Below are positions 52,672-60,894 of a stretch of DNA of 64,000 bases, in pieces (within the stretch, counting starts at the first letter, position 1; each line of letters begins with the position of its first letter). Origin of the DNA: Paractinoplanes abujensis (GTDB lineage Bacteria; Actinomycetota; Actinomycetes; Mycobacteriales; Micromonosporaceae). The notes beneath the pieces are model-generated. The model was not told the origin of the DNA. It did no database searches and saw nothing but the letters and a program-made list of their open reading frames with translations. A program made the translations under genes and the position numbers. The stretch spans positions 3,968,001-4,032,000 of the forward strand of contig NZ_JACHMF010000001.1 of NCBI RefSeq assembly GCF_014204895.1, given 5' to 3'.

Positions 52672-54261
52672 ATGGACGAGCAGATCACGGAGCCTTCCCA
52701 CAACCGCGAGGCAGCTCCGGCACGGTGTCCGATGGCGGCAGCCGCCGTGCCTCGGAGGGCACTGCTGGCCGGGGCGACCGGTGCGGTGGTGGCGGCGTCG
52801 GTGGGTGGCTTGAGTTCACATGCCGGTGCCGCCACCGTTTCCGCGGCCGGCCCCGGACCGGCAGGCGCGGCCAAGCCCTGGACCCACGCGGCAGGAGTGC
52901 TTCGCGGCAGCGACGTGGCGGTGCGGGCCGGGCGCGACAAGGAAGGCCGCTTCGGCGTGATGTTCAAGAACGCCGAGGGCTTCGCTCCGCCGGACGACCT
53001 GCTCAAGTCGCTGGCCGCACAGATGGGCGAACCGGCCGGCCTCACCCCGGCTTTGGACAATCCGCGTGTCCCGGCCGGTTTCACGTTCCTGGGTCAGTTC
53101 ATCGACCACGACATGACCCTCGATCGCACGCCGGTGCCGGAGCAGGAGGTCGACCCGCTGGCGCTGACGAACTTCGACACCCCGCTGTTCGACTTGGGAT
53201 CCCTCTACGGCCGCGGGCCCGACCGCGACCCCGCCCTGTACGAGCCCGGCGGCTCCGGCCGCATGCGGGTGGTCCGCAACGAGCACGGCGTCGACGACCT
53301 GCCGCGGCAGGCGGACGGCACCGCCTTGATCGGTGACCACCGCAACGACGAGAACCTCATCATCAGCCAGCTGCACCTGCTGTTCGCCAAGTTCCACAAC
53401 CGGTGCCTCGACACCGGACTCGCCCGCTCCCTGGCCGAGGCGCAGCGGCTCACCCGCTGGCACTTCCAGTGGGTCATCGTGCACGACTTCCTCGACCGCC
53501 TCGTCGGCGCCGACGTGGTCCCCCGCTTCCTCGACGGGCGCGGGAAAGTCAAACGGGAGTTCTACAAGCCCAAGAACCCGCACCGGCCGATGATGCCGAT
53601 CGAGTACTCGGTGGCGGCCTACCGGTTCGGCCACAGCATGGTCCGGGCGGCCTACCTGATGAACGCTCGCACCACCCCGCCCGTGATCGCCCCGATCTTC
53701 GGCGCCGAAGACACAGACTTGCGTGGTTCGCGACCGCTACCCGCGCGGCTGGAGATCGACTGGTGGCATTTCTTCGAGGTGCCGGGCCGGGCGGCCGGCC
53801 CGCGCAACCAGGCCCGCCGCATCGACACGAAGCTCTCGCTCCCCCTGTTCGACCTGCCCCCGACGGTCGTATCCGACGCCATGACCTCGCTGGCCGAACG
53901 CAACCTGATCCGCGGCAAGCGACTGGGGCTGCCCGCCGGGCAGGACGTCGCCACCCGCATGGGCGTCACCGCGCTGACCAACACCCAGCTCGGCCTGCCC
54001 GACCCGGCGAACCCGGGCTGGTCCGGCAAGGCACCGCTGTGGTTCTACATCCTGCGCGAATCCGAACTGCAAACCGGCGGCGAACGCCTCGGCACGGTCG
54101 GAGGCCGCCTGGTCGCCGAGGTCATCCTGGGCATCCTCGAGGCCGACAAGGCCTCCTACCTCCACGCGAAACCCCCATTCACCCCGGCGGCGCCCATCGC
54201 GACCACCAAGGGCGAATTCCGCATGGGCGACCTCATCGCCTTTGCTCAAGGCCTCGGATAG
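52672..54261 (+). CDS. Animal-type haem peroxidase (secreted, Tat-like signal)
   Basis: Haem peroxidase of the animal/cyclooxygenase-like superfamily (529 aa). The distal histidine is in FIDHDMTLD (His146) and the proximal histidine in YRFGHSMVR (His321), with the conserved arginine/asparagine region (GDHRNDENLIISQLHLLF, in part) between. The N-terminus has a twin-arginine pattern (VPRRALLAGATG) followed by a hydrophobic stretch, suggesting Tat export. Such bacterial enzymes (LPO-like or peroxidase-dioxygenase types) oxidise halides, phenols or lipids with H2O2. It is followed by a MerR-type promoter and the second S33 hydrolase. Confidence 0.85.
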   Translation: MDEQITEPSHNREAAPARCPMAAAAVPRRALLAGATGAVVAASVGGLSSHAGAATVSAAGPGPAGAAKPWTHAAGVLRGSDVAVRAGRDKEGRFGVMFKNAEGFAPPDDLLKSLAAQMGEPAGLTPALDNPRVPAGFTFLGQFIDHDMTLDRTPVPEQEVDPLALTNFDTPLFDLGSLYGRGPDRDPALYEPGGSGRMRVVRNEHGVDDLPRQADGTALIGDHRNDENLIISQLHLLFAKFHNRCLDTGLARSLAEAQRLTRWHFQWVIVHDFLDRLVGADVVPRFLDGRGKVKREFYKPKNPHRPMMPIEYSVAAYRFGHSMVRAAYLMNARTTPPVIAPIFGAEDTDLRGSRPLPARLEIDWWHFFEVPGRAAGPRNQARRIDTKLSLPLFDLPPTVVSDAMTSLAERNLIRGKRLGLPAGQDVATRMGVTALTNTQLGLPDPANPGWSGKAPLWFYILRESELQTGGERLGTVGGRLVAEVILGILEADKASYLHAKPPFTPAAPIATTKGEFRMGDLIAFAQGLG

Positions 54262-54283
54262 CCGGCGCCGCCAGGAGGAAAAC

Positions 54284-54520
54284 TCAGGCTGCAGGCGGGT
54301 CGGTCACGATCTCGCACTGCGCGGCCTCAGCGGTGAACGCGCGTCCGAGCTTGCTCGGACGCGCGGTGGCCGACGCGACGATGAATGCCTCGTCGACCAG
54401 CACGGCCTTCGGGTCCCCGTCATAGCCAGTGACGTACTGCCATCCGGACGTCCCCAAGGGACGTCGGCCGAGCGGCAGAGGAGGGTGGCCGACGTCGATG
54501 CCACCTTGGTACTGGAACAG
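54284..54520 (-). pseudogene. Coding-like remnant without start codon
   Basis: An open frame on the minus strand ends with TGA at 54286-54284 and has G/C-rich third positions and protein-like composition (GWQYVTGYDGDPKAVLVDEAF). There is no ATG, GTG or TTG that would give a sensible start, and the frame runs into promoter F. I do not recognise the family. Inside it, CGCGCGTCCGAGC (54338-54350) and its exact complement (54353-54365) form a strong hairpin that may terminate the peroxidase transcript. Confidence 0.3.
54338..54365. terminator. Strong hairpin downstream of the peroxidase gene
   Basis: Perfect 13-bp arms (CGCGCGTCCGAGC and its complement) separated by TT. It lies 77 bases after the peroxidase stop and could end that transcript; there is no T-run. 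Confidence 0.45.
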
Positions 54521-54541
54521 GGTCGAATGCCGCTGCTCGGC

Positions 54542-54572
54542 TTGACTGTGTTGTGGGAACCCCGTTTCTCAT
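54542..54572 (+). promoter_or_regulatory. MerR-type promoter, copy F (second S33 hydrolase)
   Basis: TTGACT (54542-54547), a 19-bp spacer with GTGTT-GTGGG-AACCC, then TCTCAT (54567-54572). The left 16 bases from TTGACT are identical to copy D at 11.5 kb. The right dyad arm has one mismatch. It lies 45 bases before the hydrolase start. Confidence 0.7.
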
Positions 54573-54617
54573 GTCGGAAGACGTCACGGTGATGAATCCT
54601 TCTGACAGGAGATCCCG

Positions 54618-56189
54618 ATGCCCCGTGTTCTTCATCGCGTCCTGGCGGCCCTGCTGACCGTCGGCGCCGGCCTCGTCGCCGCGCCCGCGGCCCACGCCGG
54701 CACCTCCCCCGTCCAGCGCACTGTGGACGCGGTGTCCACGTTGCGGTGGGGTGCCTGTCCCACCGGTGCGCCGGCTCCACAGGAGTGTGCAACGCTGCAG
54801 GTGCCGCTCGACTACCGCCACCCGCACGGCCGGGCCATCTCGGTGGAGGTGTCGCGCATCCCGGCAGCCGATCCGGGGAAACGCAAAGGCGTCCTGATGC
54901 TCAACGGCGGGGGCCCCAGCGCGGGCCTCGACGTGCCGGCCTCCCTCGGCGCCCTGTTGCCCGCCGAAGTGCGTGACCGCTATGACCTGGTGGCCTTCGA
55001 CCCGCGCGGTATCGGCTACAGCACGCCGATGAGCTGCGGCCGCGGCGCCGACGAGCTGATCCGTGACGTGCAGCTGTCACTGCTTTCCTTCCCCGCCGCC
55101 GACGGCTCGATCGGCGCGAACGTGTCGTTCGCGAAGCGGATGGCCAAGCAGTGCGCCGCGAACTCCGGTGACCTGCTGAGGCACATCACCACCGCGAACG
55201 TCGCCCGCGACATGGACCGGATCCGCCGGGCGCTGGGTGAGCGCACGGTTTCCTACTACGGCCTCTCCTGGGGTACGTACCTCGGCTCGCTCTATCGGGC
55301 CCTGTTCCCGCGCACCGTCGACCGGATGGTGCTCGACAGCTCGGTCGATCCGTATGTCCGCGGCTACGACGATTTCCGGACTTTCAGCGTCGCGCTGGAG
55401 GACCGCTGGCCTGACCTCGCCGCGTTCGGCGTCGCCAACGCCGGCTCCGTACGTCTGGGCACCACCGCACGACAGGTGCGGAAGAACTATCTGGCGCTGA
55501 CGGCGCAGCTCGACCGCCACCCAGTCATGCTGACCGAGACCCTGGCTCCGATCAACGGCAACTTCGTCCGGCTGTTCACGTGGCTGCTGTCTTACAACGA
55601 CGCCGCCCTCATCGCCACCGAGGAAGAGCCACTTCCGCAGATGGCTCAGCTGTGGCGCGCTGCCGGTGCTGTTGCCGCGGGACACGCCACCAGCGCCGAT
55701 CGTGCGTTCCTGGCCGGCCTGGCCAACGGCCTGGTCGCCGGCGGCACGCTCCCGAACGTCCCGCAGGACAACCTCCTCTCGGTCGGGTGGGCGTACAGCT
55801 GCGGCGACAAGGCCTGGCCCCGGAACGTCGGAACGTACGCCCGCAACGTCGCGGCCGACCGGGCCGCGTTCCCACTGACCGCCGGTGCTCCCGCGAACGT
55901 CGCACCCTGCTCGGCGTGGGCCGTGCAGCCGGCCGGACCGGAGCCGGCGGTCGAGCCGATCGGCCGGCGTGACGTGCTGATTCTGCAGAACGAGCGGGAC
56001 CCGTCCACCCCGCTCAACGGGGCCCGCGGCATGCGCCGGGCGATGGGTTCGGACGCCGTGCTGGTCACCGTCGACGCCGGCGGCCACGGCGTGCTGATCC
56101 ACCCGAAGCCGAACGCCTGCGCGATCGGCGCCCTCACTTCCTATCTCACCACCGGAGCTTTGCCCGCCACCGACAAGGCCTGCGCGTAA
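54618..56189 (+). CDS. Secreted alpha/beta-hydrolase, S33 tripeptidyl aminopeptidase type (paralogue)
   Basis: Second secreted S33 hydrolase (523 aa). Signal peptide about 1-27 (ends AAHAG), oxyanion segment NGGGPSAG near residue 95, nucleophile Ser217 in GLSWGTYLG, acidic residue in ERDPSTPL and histidine in GGHGVL. It is clearly related to the protein at 3174-4820 (matching LRWGACP, CATLQVPLDY, FDPRGIGYS) but diverged. ATG 54618 has an AGGAGA site. The shared promoter type suggests joint induction of both enzymes. Confidence 0.85.
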   Translation: MPRVLHRVLAALLTVGAGLVAAPAAHAGTSPVQRTVDAVSTLRWGACPTGAPAPQECATLQVPLDYRHPHGRAISVEVSRIPAADPGKRKGVLMLNGGGPSAGLDVPASLGALLPAEVRDRYDLVAFDPRGIGYSTPMSCGRGADELIRDVQLSLLSFPAADGSIGANVSFAKRMAKQCAANSGDLLRHITTANVARDMDRIRRALGERTVSYYGLSWGTYLGSLYRALFPRTVDRMVLDSSVDPYVRGYDDFRTFSVALEDRWPDLAAFGVANAGSVRLGTTARQVRKNYLALTAQLDRHPVMLTETLAPINGNFVRLFTWLLSYNDAALIATEEEPLPQMAQLWRAAGAVAAGHATSADRAFLAGLANGLVAGGTLPNVPQDNLLSVGWAYSCGDKAWPRNVGTYARNVAADRAAFPLTAGAPANVAPCSAWAVQPAGPEPAVEPIGRRDVLILQNERDPSTPLNGARGMRRAMGSDAVLVTVDAGGHGVLIHPKPNACAIGALTSYLTTGALPATDKACA

Positions 56190-56200
56190 GCCTGTCATCC

Positions 56201-56232
56201 GGCCCGGCCTGAGATTCGTCTCAGGCCGGGCC
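56201..56232 (+). terminator. Intrinsic terminator after the S33 hydrolase
   Basis: GGCCCGGCCTGAG (56201-56213) pairs exactly with CTCAGGCCGGGCC (56220-56232) around the 6-base loop ATTCGT, starting 11 bases after the stop codon. Confidence 0.7.
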
Positions 56233-56310
56233 TCCAGTACTACGAGTCGGTCGAGCGCCGGCCGCGTCGCACGAGTCGGCCACCGACCACGCGCGGATCA
56301 CATCGCGTGC

Positions 56311-56622
56311 TCAGGGCACCGATCGCGGCGGCGAGCCGGGTTCTCCGAAACCCGGGGTGAATCGTTCGGCGGGAGCGCCCGGTTCGGCCCACCAACGCCC
56401 ACCCCGCACCTGCGTTCCTGGAACGCCCTGCAGCATCCGGTCCGGCTCGACCAGGCTCGCCAGGGCCTGCGAAAGGTCCTCCCGGATCTCGGCAACCGCC
56501 CCCTCCAGGGAGTCCCGCTCCGCGGACCAGTCGATGTCCGCCTCTCGCAGCGTCTGAGCCGCCCGCTCCGCGACGGCAACCGGATCGTCGACAACAACCT
56601 CGATCCGGCAGTACACCTGCAT
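56311..56622 (-). CDS. Small uncharacterised protein
   Basis: Protein of about 103 aa beginning MQVYCRIEVVVDDPVAVAERA, with a beta strand, a long helix and an acidic second half (DSLEGAVAEIREDLSQALASL), ending in a Gly/Pro-rich tail (PGTQVRGGRWW). No family is recognised. ATG 56622 has a GAGGGAC site; an upstream ATG at 56646 is an alternative start. It is divergent from the Ser/Thr kinase gene. Confidence 0.5.
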   Translation of the reverse strand: MQVYCRIEVVVDDPVAVAERAAQTLREADIDWSAERDSLEGAVAEIREDLSQALASLVEPDRMLQGVPGTQVRGGRWWAEPGAPAERFTPGFGEPGSPPRSVP

Positions 56623-56899
56623 CACGACCCGTCCCTCGCCTGCCATGAACGACAGCGTCGCACGACCGGAGCCGGTAGAACCACGAAGGCCGCCCGCCGG
56701 CAACCGTCAACGTTTGCAGCCATGGCACCAGCTCGCACACCGGGACCCTTCGCAGCCGATGTGGTGCTGCCGACAGCGCCCCGGAAGCCTGGAGTGTCCC
56801 CCACCCATCGGGCGTCCACCTGGGCCGGAAGGCGGGGCGCCGGGGGACGGGTATCGTTTCGTCCGTCGTGATCGACCGGACCCGGGGAGCGGCGACCGG

Positions 56900-58552
56900 A
56901 TGAGGAGTCCGTTGAGGCGGGCGGATCCCCGCCGGCTCGGGCAGTACCGGCTGGAGGCGCGCCTCGGGCAGGGCGGCATGGGCACGGTCTATCTGGGCCG
57001 CGGCCGCGACGGCCGCGCGGTCGCGATCAAAGCCGTCAAAGCCGAGTTCGCGTACGACGAGGAGTTTCGCGCCCGGTTCCGCAGCGAGGTCAACCGGGCC
57101 CGCCAGGTGCCGCCGTTCTGTACGGCCGAAGTGCTCGACGCGGACGCCGACCACGAGATCCCCTACCTGGTCACCGAGTACGTCGACGGGCCCAGCCTGG
57201 CCGAGGTGGTGGCCGAGCAGGGCCCGCTGACCGGCGGGAACCTGCACAGTGTGGCGGTCGGGGTGGCGACCGCACTGGCCGCCATCCACGGCGCCGGGGT
57301 CATCCATCGTGACTTGAAACCCCGTAACGTCCTGTTCGCGCTCGGACACCCGAAGGTGATCGACTTCGGCATCGCGCGGGCGTTCGAGGCGACCAGCCAT
57401 CACACCGCCACCGATCAGATGGTCGGGACGGTGGCGTACATGGCACCGGAGCGGTTCGACACCGCCACCGACCGGGTCGCCGGGCCGGCCGCCGACGTCT
57501 TCGCCTGGGGCGTCGTCGTGACCTACGCCGGCACCGGGCGTACCCCGTTCGCCGCCGACTCCCCGGTAGCAACCGCAGCCGGCATTCTCACCCAGCCGCC
57601 GGATCTCGGTGACCTGCCGACTCCCCTGCGTGACCTGGTCGCCGCCGCGCTGGCCAAGGACCCGGGCCGGCGACCGACCGCGGCGCAGCTCATCGACGCT
57701 CTCGTGGCCTACGGCGGGCCACCGGCACCGGCGGCGGTGATCCGGCCGAGCCCGCCGGCCGGGAGCCCCGCGGCCGCTGTCGCCGCGGAGCGCGGGCCGA
57801 GGCGCCGGCGCTGGGTGGTCCCCGTGCTGGCGGCCGGGTCGGTCGCCACGGTCGCCGCCGCGATGCTGGCCATCGGCTTGGGACGCGACCTGGCTGCGGA
57901 AGGCCGTCCGGAAGCGGGTGGCCTCGTCGCCCCACCGCCCTCCAGCGGCGCTCCGTCCCCGGCCGGCCCGGCCACGACGACCCGCCCGGCCACACCGACG
58001 CGCTCGGCCACACCGGACGGCTCGCCCACCCCGGCCCGCCCAGCCACGACAAAGCCGGCGGGCGCCGGGGTGACGGCCGAGCCATTGCCGTCCGCCACGG
58101 CCCGGCTGTGCACCAACGCCGACATCGAGGTCTCGATCAGCGCCCAGAACGAGAACCCCACCGCCGTCGGCACCCAGCGCGGGCTCATCTCGGTCGCCAA
58201 CCGGTCGGGCACGCCGTGCCGGGTCGACGGCCGGGCCTTCGTACGGCTCTACAACGCCGCCGACGAGCCGGTGACCGTGCCGACCACAACGGTCGACGAA
58301 CCCGGACCGGCCGTCGACATCCTCCTGGAGCCCGGCGGCGGGGCCTTCCAGGGGATGAAGTGGCAGGCCTGTGACCGGGACAGCAGCGACTGCCCGACCG
58401 GCAACACGCTGCGCGGCAGCCTGGACCGGTCGTCACCGGGAGTCGTGGCCGAACTGCTGGGCTTCCCCGACCCCAGCCGTAGCCAGATCACCATCGGCTC
58501 GCTGCGGCTGGGCACCCTGCAACCGAGCACCCAAGGCGTGGTGGCCTGGTGA
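56900..58552 (+). CDS. Transmembrane Ser/Thr protein kinase with DUF4232 domain
   Basis: Hanks-type kinase (550 aa). The kinase domain spans about 15-270: glycine loop GQGGMG (23-28), Lys44, HRDLKPRN (136-143), DFG (155-157), APE (182-184). A transmembrane segment lies at about 305-327 after a basic cluster, followed by a Pro/Thr-rich linker (340-400) and an extracellular DUF4232 domain (about 410-550, beginning LCTNADIEVSI, with several cysteines). This layout implies sensing of an outside signal. ATG 56900 follows a GGGGAGCGG site. The gene converges on the DUF2382 gene. Confidence 0.85.
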   Translation: MRSPLRRADPRRLGQYRLEARLGQGGMGTVYLGRGRDGRAVAIKAVKAEFAYDEEFRARFRSEVNRARQVPPFCTAEVLDADADHEIPYLVTEYVDGPSLAEVVAEQGPLTGGNLHSVAVGVATALAAIHGAGVIHRDLKPRNVLFALGHPKVIDFGIARAFEATSHHTATDQMVGTVAYMAPERFDTATDRVAGPAADVFAWGVVVTYAGTGRTPFAADSPVATAAGILTQPPDLGDLPTPLRDLVAAALAKDPGRRPTAAQLIDALVAYGGPPAPAAVIRPSPPAGSPAAAVAAERGPRRRRWVVPVLAAGSVATVAAAMLAIGLGRDLAAEGRPEAGGLVAPPPSSGAPSPAGPATTTRPATPTRSATPDGSPTPARPATTKPAGAGVTAEPLPSATARLCTNADIEVSISAQNENPTAVGTQRGLISVANRSGTPCRVDGRAFVRLYNAADEPVTVPTTTVDEPGPAVDILLEPGGGAFQGMKWQACDRDSSDCPTGNTLRGSLDRSSPGVVAELLGFPDPSRSQITIGSLRLGTLQPSTQGVVAW

Positions 58553-58595
58553 GCGGCACTCACCGATCAGGCAGGTGAGGTTGCCGGTCGATCGA

Positions 58596-58615
58596 CGGCT
58601 GAGCCGGCTCAGCCG
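58596..58615. terminator. Palindrome between kinase and DUF2382 genes
   Basis: CGGCTGAGCC-GGCTCAGCCG is a perfect 20-bp palindrome overlapping the DUF2382 stop codon. A smaller hairpin (GGTGAG-N5-CTCACC) lies just before it at 58548-58564. Together they may end both convergent transcripts. Confidence 0.45.
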
Positions 58616-59064
58616 AGCGTTGTCGGTGGACGACCGGGCACATCGACCTCGATACGTTCCTTCAACACCTCACCGGAGGCGACGTGCTGCTCGGTCCGCA
58701 CGATCTTCGTGAGGTGGACCCGCTCCACCGGCACGATCTCGGTGGTGATGACGGGGCGCTCCTCGTGCAGGGTGACCGTGAAGATGACGCCGCCGTCGGG
58801 GCCGCCGAACTCGTCCAAGGTGCCGAATACGTCGGGGTCCTCGACCGGTGTGCGGTGATTCTCACCGATCGGCTCGCGCTCCAGACGGAGCTCCTCACGG
58901 CGGACCTGCACGGTGATCTGCACGTCTTCGGTGACGACGTGCTTGCGCAGCCGGGCCCGGCCGATCTCGAACACCTCGGTACCTGTTACGAGGCGTTGCT
59001 CGGAACGGGTCATCGCGTCGTCGGTGTCGGCGCCGGTCGTCGTCTCGGGTTCTGTGGGGTCCAT
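58609..59064 (-). CDS. DUF2382-domain protein (stand-alone)
   Basis: Small protein (151 aa) consisting of one DUF2382 domain: MTRSEQRLVTG, then RLRKHVVTEDVQ and ERVHLTKIV, a pattern of alternating charged beta strands. The family is of unknown function and is common in stress-tolerant actinobacteria and cyanobacteria. It lacks the PRC-barrel domain of its neighbour. It lies 99 bases downstream of the PRC-barrel/DUF2382 gene and shares its strand, so it may be a partial duplicate in the same transcript. Confidence 0.75.
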   Translation of the reverse strand: MDPTEPETTTGADTDDAMTRSEQRLVTGTEVFEIGRARLRKHVVTEDVQITVQVRREELRLEREPIGENHRTPVEDPDVFGTLDEFGGPDGGVIFTVTLHEERPVITTEIVPVERVHLTKIVRTEQHVASGEVLKERIEVDVPGRPPTTLG

Positions 59065-59163
59065 GTCATCTCCGCCGGTCGTCGGACTGTCCTCGTGACG
59101 CCATTGCCGATGCCGGTGTCTCGCCGCCGCAGCAATGAGACACCGGCCGATGAAGGTGCGGGA

Positions 59164-59952
59164 TCAGCGCCGGCTGTCGGGGCCGTCGAACTCGATCTGC
59201 TCCTTGCGGACCTCGCCGCTGACGGTCTCTTCGTCGCGCACGGTCTCCTTGCCCAGCCGGACCCGCTCGACGGGCACTGTCTCGGTGTCGACCACGGGTC
59301 GCTCGGCCCGCAGGGTCACCTCGTGCTCGGCCTCCGTGATCTCGGCACCGGCGTACGCGTCACCACGGTTGGCCTCGGTGATCGGCTCGCGCTCCAGGCG
59401 AACTTCCTCGTGCGCCACCGGTACGCGAACCTGCTGCTGCTCGGTGACGACATACTTGCGCAACCGGGCCTTGCCGGCGTCCTCGGTACGGGTGTCGGTG
59501 ACCAGGCGCTCCTCCGAGCGCGTCATGGCGTCGTCGCCGGCCGACGACTGGCTCCGGTGGCCGGTGTCGTCCTGCCGGGCGTAACCCGTACGCTCGGCGG
59601 TGCCGGTGTCGTAGCTGCTGCTTCCCGACTCGGCGCCGGTCGACTGCACCCCGTAGTAGGTGTACAGCTCGTTCTCCTCGGTGTAGCTGAGGGCGCCGTC
59701 CGGTTCGATCCGCGGGGCGTCCTTCACGGTGGCCTTGTCGTAGGCGACCGTGATCCGGTCGTCGGAAAGCGTGGCCCGCTGCAGCGGGATGAAGGTCTCC
59801 TTGGTGCCGAACAAACCGGTGCGGACCGCCACCCACTCCGGGTCGCCGGAGTCGGTGTCGAGGTAGATCTGGCCGACCGAACCGATCTTGTCACCGTCGG
59901 GGCCGTACACGTCGGCGTCGTTGAGCCGGGCGAGGTCGTTCTGCGTGATCAC
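59164..59952 (-). CDS. PRC-barrel plus DUF2382 protein
   Basis: Protein of 262 aa with an N-terminal PRC-barrel domain (about 1-80; NDADVYGPDGDKIGSVGQIYLD) and a C-terminal DUF2382 domain (about 140-260; MTRSEERLVTD, RLRKYVVTE, ERVRLGKE). PRC barrels bind RNA-associated or photosynthetic partners in other settings; here the role is unknown, perhaps stress related. GTG 59952 has GGAAAGGA upstream. Two similar dyads flank the neighbouring TetR gene. Confidence 0.82.
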   Translation of the reverse strand: MITQNDLARLNDADVYGPDGDKIGSVGQIYLDTDSGDPEWVAVRTGLFGTKETFIPLQRATLSDDRITVAYDKATVKDAPRIEPDGALSYTEENELYTYYGVQSTGAESGSSSYDTGTAERTGYARQDDTGHRSQSSAGDDAMTRSEERLVTDTRTEDAGKARLRKYVVTEQQQVRVPVAHEEVRLEREPITEANRGDAYAGAEITEAEHEVTLRAERPVVDTETVPVERVRLGKETVRDEETVSGEVRKEQIEFDGPDSRR

Positions 59953-60074
59953 AGTCTGTCCTTTCCGAGGGATTGACACAGGCGCGGAACGAGGGTTCCG
60001 ACAGCGTCGGAGACGATGAAATAATCGCCATCGATGGTGTCGCAGCGCCTTGACTCTCGGAGAGGTGCCCGGCC

Positions 60075-60089
60075 GTTTACGTGATAAAC
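60075..60089. repeat. Dyad GTTTA-N5-TAAAC, copy 1
   Basis: GTTTA-CGTGA-TAAAC lies just downstream of the TetR gene, in the gap that also leads to the PRC-barrel gene. A second copy with the same arms is at 61053-61067 upstream of the TetR gene. AT-rich arms stand out in the GC-rich sequence, so both may be binding sites of that TetR protein. Confidence 0.4.
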
Positions 60090-60126
60090 AGCAGGCGGAA
60101 GATTTTCCCTCCCGGCCCGCTCGGCT

Positions 60127-60894
60127 TCATTTTCCTTCGGTCAGCCGGGGTGGCCGGCGCCGGCGCGGCAGCAACAGGGCGACCCGGTCGAGCAAAGCCT
60201 CGAGGGCTTCCTCGAAGTCCTGAGCGGCGACGTCGACCGACAGGTGAGGCTCGAGGCGCTGCAGAAGCGGGTAGCCGGCGAGGTCCTCCATCGGCGTGAC
60301 GTCAGGTTCCTCGACCGGACCGGTCTCCACACCTCGGCCGGAGACCTCCAGGAGCAGGTAGCCGAGCAGGAAGCTGCTGAACGCCCGGTACACCGCGGCG
60401 GCGTTCTCGTCGGAGAAGCCCGCGTCGGTCATGACTTCGAGCATCGACTCGATCCAGCGAAGGCTGCGCAGCGGCGGTCGTACCCACGGTGCCGCGGGCG
60501 GACGGGTCGCCACCAGCGGGAAGACCTCGGGATGGGCGAGCGCGATGCGGCGCAGACCGTGGGCCAGCCGTTGCAGGTAGTCCACCCACCCGGCGTGGGC
60601 CTCCAGGTGCACGTCGGGGTCGCCGAACAGTTCGTCGACGACCGACTCCACCACCCCGTCGAGCAACGCCTCGCGTCCGGGCACGTGCCGGTAGAGCGCC
60701 ATGCCCTCGACGCCCAGGTAGGCGCCCAGGCGTTGCATCGTCAGCATCCGCAGGCCGTGCTCGTCGATGAACCGCACCGCGGCGTCGATGATGCGCCGCT
60801 GGTCCAGGGCGCTGCGCCCGGATCCTGAGCCGCCACCGGTGAACGGCACGGCCGCAGGCCCTCCGTGTGCTTCAGGCGGGTTGGGCTCGGTCAC
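60127..60894 (-). CDS. TetR-family regulator (TetR_C-type C-terminal domain)
   Basis: TetR repressor (255 aa). After a 30-residue Gly/Pro-rich leader the DNA-binding domain has LTMQRLGAYLGVEGMALYRHV near residues 51-71, with ALYRHV of the TetR/AcrR group with a C-terminal TetR_C domain. It is flanked by two GTTTA-N5-TAAAC dyads. It could control itself, the PRC-barrel gene, or the BrkB operon, all within a few hundred bases. Confidence 0.8.
   Translation of the reverse strand: MTEPNPPEAHGGPAAVPFTGGGSGSGRSALDQRRIIDAAVRFIDEHGLRMLTMQRLGAYLGVEGMALYRHVPGREALLDGVVESVVDELFGDPDVHLEAHAGWVDYLQRLAHGLRRIALAHPEVFPLVATRPPAAPWVRPPLRSLRWIESMLEVMTDAGFSDENAAAVYRAFSSFLLGYLLLEVSGRGVETGPVEEPDVTPMEDLAGYPLLQRLEPHLSVDVAAQDFEEALEALLDRVALLLPRRRRPPRLTEGK

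Noticed and set aside
59973..60003. TTGACA followed 19 bases later by CCGACA with GGAAC in the spacer, resembling the MerR-type promoter
   Set aside because: It points to the plus strand where no gene starts for over 1.2 kb, and the left dyad arm is missing. Chance similarity is more likely.
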